Assembly: GCA_021647805.1 (NCBI GenBank)
Contig: JAKITZ010000102.1
Coordinates: 1-8,383 of the forward strand
DNA: 8,383 nucleotides
Direction: 5' to 3'
Origin: Robiginitomaculum sp.
GTDB taxonomy: Bacteria > Pseudomonadota > Alphaproteobacteria > Caulobacterales > Maricaulaceae
The position numbers and the translations under genes are program-made. Numbering within the stretch: the first letter of the stretch is position 1; the number at the start of each line of letters is the position of its first letter. Below are positions 6,059 through 8,383 of this stretch, one piece after another. The notes beneath the pieces are model-generated. The model was not told the DNA's origin. It searched no databases and saw only the letters and a program-made list of their open reading frames with translations.

Positions 6059-7914
6059 TACTCCTTCGTTTCCAAATAAATCTCGCCGCCTTTTTCGCGG
6101 AATTTGTGTTTCATTTCTTCCATGCCCCGTTCCATGTCGGCTTTTTCGTTGTCCGATAATCCATCGGCATAGTCGCGCACGTCTTGGGTGATTTTCATGC
6201 TGCAAAACTTTGGCCCGCACATCGAGCAAAAATGCGAAGTTTTATGAGCGTCTTTTGGCAAGGTTTGGTCGTGATAGTTTTGCGCGGTTTCGGGGTCCAG
6301 CGACAAGTTAAACTGATCCTGCCAGCGAAACTCGAACCTTGCACGGCTGACCGCATCATCGCGTAATTGCGCCGCCGGGTGTCCCTTGGCTAGATCGGCT
6401 GCGTGCGCCGCCAATTTGTATGTCACCACTCCTACTTTTACGTCGTCCCGATCCGGTAGGCCAAGGTGTTCCTTTGGCGTTACATAACAAAGCAAAGCCG
6501 TGCCGTACCAGCCGATTTGCGCCGCACCAATGGCAGACGTAATGTGGTCATATCCCGGTGCAATATCGGTGGTTAAGGGGCCTAACGTGTAAAATGGCGC
6601 CTCGCCGCAAACCTCTAATTGCTTGGTCATGTTTTCACGGATTTTGTGCATTGGCACATGCCCCGGGCCCTCGATCATCACCTGACAACCATGATCCCAC
6701 GCCACATGGGTTAGCTCGCCCAAGGTTTCCAATTCGGCAAATTGCGCCCGATCATTGGCATCAGCGATTGAGCCGGGACGAAGCCCATCACCCAGCGAAA
6801 AACTAACATCGTATTTGCGGCAAATCTCGCAAATGTCGATGAAATGCTCGTACAAGAAGCTCTCTTTGTGATGATGCAAACACCATTTGGCCATGATCGA
6901 GCCGCCACGCGAAACAATGCCGGTTACTCGTTCCGCGGTTAGGTGAATATAGGCGAGGCGCACCCCGGCATGAATGGTGAAATAATCAACGCCCTGTTCG
7001 GCTTGCTCAATCAAAGTATCGCGAAACACTTCCCATGTTAAGTCTTCGGCGACACCGTTTACTTTTTCCAAGGCTTGGTAAATCGGCACGGTACCGATCG
7101 GTACTGGCGAATTGCGCAAAATCCATTCGCGGGTGTTGTGGATATTCCTGCCCGTGGATAAATCCATCACCGTGTCTGCACCCCAACGGATCGACCAAAC
7201 CATTTTTTCCACTTCTTCCTCGACCGAAGAACCCAGTGCAGAATTACCGATATTAGCGTTAATTTTGGTCAAGAAATTACGGCCAATAATCATTGGCTCT
7301 AATTCCACATGGTTGATATTGGCAGGAATGATCGCCCTGCCCCGTGCAATCTCGGAACGAACAAATTCCGCTGTAATATGGGTCGGAATTTGCGCGCCAA
7401 AGCTTTGCCCCTGATCAATGGTTTTTTGCGCGTCTTTTAGCGCCGCCCGACGACCAAGGTTTTCACGTTCGGCAACAAAATACATTTCTTCGGTGATGAT
7501 ACCGGCCTTGGCGAATTCCAATTGCGTGCAAGGCTGATCGCCTTTGCTGCGTAAAGGTTGGTAAGTTTTGGGAAAAGCCCGTGCCAGATATTTGCCCTTG
7601 GCTCCGCCATTATCCAAGGCAGTAACTTCGCGCCCCTGATAAGCTTCGAAGCCCCGTCCGCCATACCAATCCAGTCGGTTTCGCGCCAGACCAGCATCAA
7701 CATTGATGCTCTGCGCCGTATCGGTATATGGCCCCGAAGTATCATAAACCCGAACCGGTGGCTCTTTGGCGGTTTCGTGCAAGGTAATCTCGCGATGCGG
7801 AACCTTGACCGCCGGTGCCATCGCTGGCGAGGTATATATCCGCCGTGAAGCAGGTAACGATCCGGTGGATACAGTTTGCGGTGTAAATTCTGATGGTTTT
7901 GGTGGCTTGTTCAT
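6058..7914 (-). CDS. thiC: Phosphomethylpyrimidine synthase (HMP-P synthase)
   Basis: This 618-residue radical-SAM enzyme rearranges 5-aminoimidazole ribotide into 4-amino-5-hydroxymethyl-2-methylpyrimidine phosphate, the pyrimidine half of thiamine, in the cytoplasm. An N-terminal ThiC-associated region (about residues 15-110) precedes the barrel (about 130-555). Strong family blocks include ARGRAIIPANINH (190-202), NANIGNSALGSS (219-230), WGADTVMDLSTGRNIH (244-259) and TTDIAPGYDHITSAIG (448-463). The C-terminal CxxCxxxxC that binds the [4Fe-4S] cluster is intact: C563, C566, C571. H419 (EGPGHVPMH) and H483 (KEHLGLP) are the likely metal-ligating histidines by comparison with the Caulobacter enzyme. 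Length is normal. The ATG is preceded at six bases by AGGAC and by a TPP riboswitch. No other thi gene lies in the window, so thiC stands apart from the rest of the pathway. The next gene downstream is an unknown membrane protein. Confidence 0.98.
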   Translation of the reverse strand: MNKPPKPSEFTPQTVSTGSLPASRRIYTSPAMAPAVKVPHREITLHETAKEPPVRVYDTSGPYTDTAQSINVDAGLARNRLDWYGGRGFEAYQGREVTALDNGGAKGKYLARAFPKTYQPLRSKGDQPCTQLEFAKAGIITEEMYFVAERENLGRRAALKDAQKTIDQGQSFGAQIPTHITAEFVRSEIARGRAIIPANINHVELEPMIIGRNFLTKINANIGNSALGSSVEEEVEKMVWSIRWGADTVMDLSTGRNIHNTREWILRNSPVPIGTVPIYQALEKVNGVAEDLTWEVFRDTLIEQAEQGVDYFTIHAGVRLAYIHLTAERVTGIVSRGGSIMAKWCLHHHKESFLYEHFIDICEICRKYDVSFSLGDGLRPGSIADANDRAQFAELETLGELTHVAWDHGCQVMIEGPGHVPMHKIRENMTKQLEVCGEAPFYTLGPLTTDIAPGYDHITSAIGAAQIGWYGTALLCYVTPKEHLGLPDRDDVKVGVVTYKLAAHAADLAKGHPAAQLRDDAVSRARFEFRWQDQFNLSLDPETAQNYHDQTLPKDAHKTSHFCSMCGPKFCSMKITQDVRDYADGLSDNEKADMERGMEEMKHKFREKGGEIYLETKE

Positions 7915-7920
7915 TGTCTT

Positions 7921-7925
7921 GTCCT
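7921..7925 (-). promoter_or_regulatory. thiC ribosome binding site abutting the riboswitch
   Basis: On the minus strand AGGAC lies six bases before the thiC ATG (7912-7914). It begins on the base right after the last aptamer base (7926). Ligand-stabilised closing of the aptamer stem would therefore crowd this site, consistent with control of translation initiation. Confidence 0.7.
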
Positions 7926-8006
7926 ATTCCTACGTCGGCATTACCCGAACAGGTTCTATGGGTATATTCTCAGCCGATACGAATCGTTTCGGCACCCCTA
8001 TGGATT
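7926..8006 (-). ncRNA. TPP riboswitch (THI element) controlling thiC
   Basis: Read on the minus strand, the leader holds the conserved thi-box segments in order: GGGGTGCC (7991-7998), CTGAGA (7968-7973), ACCTG (7950-7954) and GGGTAATGCCGACGTAGGAA ending at 7927. The CTGAGA segment is the pyrimidine-sensing bulge and the GCCGACGTAGGA side belongs to the pyrophosphate-sensing arm junction and closing stem. AATCC (8002-8006) can pair with GGAAT (7926-7930) with one mismatch to form a short P1. Thiamine pyrophosphate binding should repress thiC. There is no room for a separate terminator between aptamer and start codon, so repression is more likely at translation. Only 30 bases separate the aptamer from the stop of the upstream ORF; I could not identify a clear promoter there, and it may lie within that ORF. 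Confidence 0.95.
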
Positions 8007-8036
8007 GATATTACTTAACGTAAATCTAACGAACTG

Positions 8037-8383
8037 TCAGGCGAGATTATCAGCTCGAATGATTTTCTCGACATTTACAAAGCACTTTTCACGCAAAAAC
8101 TTTATATGATCAGCAGTGATTTTACCATCAACTATCACCACTTGCACGCTGCTTAGTTGGTGGTTTTGATGCGGGTCTACCTTGGCCTTCAGCAAGCTAT
8201 TTAGCCATTTTACGCCAATTCGAACAATTCTTACTTTTTCGCGTTCGATTATCCGCCAATATAACTGTTCATTCATCGCATTGGCAGCACCATCATACAA
8301 AACAATGTCGGTTCCCGTTGCCAAAGCACAAACGCCTTTCAGCCAGTATTCATGCGATTGCGAGCCGATGTATAGGTTATGGC
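8037..8383 (-). pseudogene. Truncated acyl-CoA synthetase-like remnant (acetyl/acetoacetyl-CoA synthetase family), partial at window edge
   Basis: The frame is open from the right edge (first full codon 8381) and gives 114 visible residues before a TGA at 8037-8039. Several stretches resemble the middle of ANL adenylating enzymes of the acetyl- or acetoacetyl-CoA synthetase type. GTDIVLYDG (visible residues 23-31) compares with the family's GAxxVLYDG, followed by LYWRIIEREKV (about 41-51). WLNSLLKAKVDP (58-69) and HQLSSVQVVIVDG (73-85) compare with HDLSSLRxxxSxG. The family would go on to a YGxTE-type motif, a hinge and a C-terminal lid of some 250-300 more residues. Here the chain ends at about IIRADNLA, and the TPP riboswitch starts 30 bases later. 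A complete enzyme is therefore impossible from this frame. It may be a decayed gene cut by rearrangement, or a divergent short protein only distantly related. The similarity is judged by eye and the start is outside the window. Confidence 0.45.

Noticed and set aside
5966..6229. 87-codon minus-strand frame spanning the thiC/orf140 junction
   Set aside because: It overlaps the conserved thiC C-terminus in another frame and shows no protein-like motif; orf140 has the better N-terminal membrane segment.
7766..8008. 80-codon plus-strand frame across the TPP riboswitch
   Set aside because: It is antisense to the thiC start and riboswitch, whose conserved boxes explain the sequence.
8008..8040. 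CTGACA (8035-8040) plus TAATAT (8008-8013) as the thiC promoter
   Set aside because: The spacing is about 21 bases and the start point would fall inside the riboswitch P1 strand, so this pair does not fit.

Overview
The window looks like a chromosomal segment of a moderate-GC proteobacterium, most likely an alphaproteobacterium. The ThiC reads closely along the Caulobacter-type protein, with cysteine and histidine positions shifted by only about two residues. The serine dehydratase is the single-chain iron-sulfur type with a terminal cysteine. A GC-rich inverted repeat of a kind scattered through many proteobacterial genomes lies between genes. Taxonomy is inferred from remembered family features, not from a search. 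I saw no tRNA, rRNA, CRISPR array, transposase or phage gene.

Region 1 (1-3998, minus strand) is a tightly packed operon read leftwards: mutA (methylmalonyl-CoA mutase small subunit), mutB (large, B12-binding subunit), then the first 24 codons of a GHMP-type kinase resembling homoserine kinase, cut by the window edge. Both junctions are 4-base ATGA stop/start overlaps, so the three are probably translationally coupled. The mutase converts methylmalonyl-CoA to succinyl-CoA, the last step in using propionyl-CoA from threonine, valine, isoleucine, methionine or odd-chain fatty acids.

Region 2 (3999-5504) is a 132-bp divergent intergenic stretch followed by sdaA on the plus strand, an iron-sulfur L-serine dehydratase making pyruvate and ammonia. 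Regions 1 and 2 together suggest amino-acid catabolism into central carbon metabolism.

Region 3 (5505-5628) is a 124-bp gap between convergent genes. It carries a small hairpin and a nested, REP-like inverted repeat.

Region 4 (5629-8006, minus strand) is a thiamine cassette: a TPP riboswitch whose closing stem directly abuts the Shine-Dalgarno of thiC, then thiC, then after a run of seven G an unrecognised 140-residue membrane-anchored protein that probably shares the thiC transcript.

Region 5 (8037-8383, minus strand) is the end of an ORF entering from the right edge. It resembles the middle of an acetyl/acetoacetyl-CoA synthetase-type adenylating enzyme but stops before the central catalytic motifs, so it looks like a truncated remnant just upstream of the riboswitch. 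No stretch longer than 300 bases lacks a gene. I did not find a clearly novel multi-gene system. The best leads are the unknown gene after thiC, the truncated synthetase, the altered kinase motif and the repeat element.
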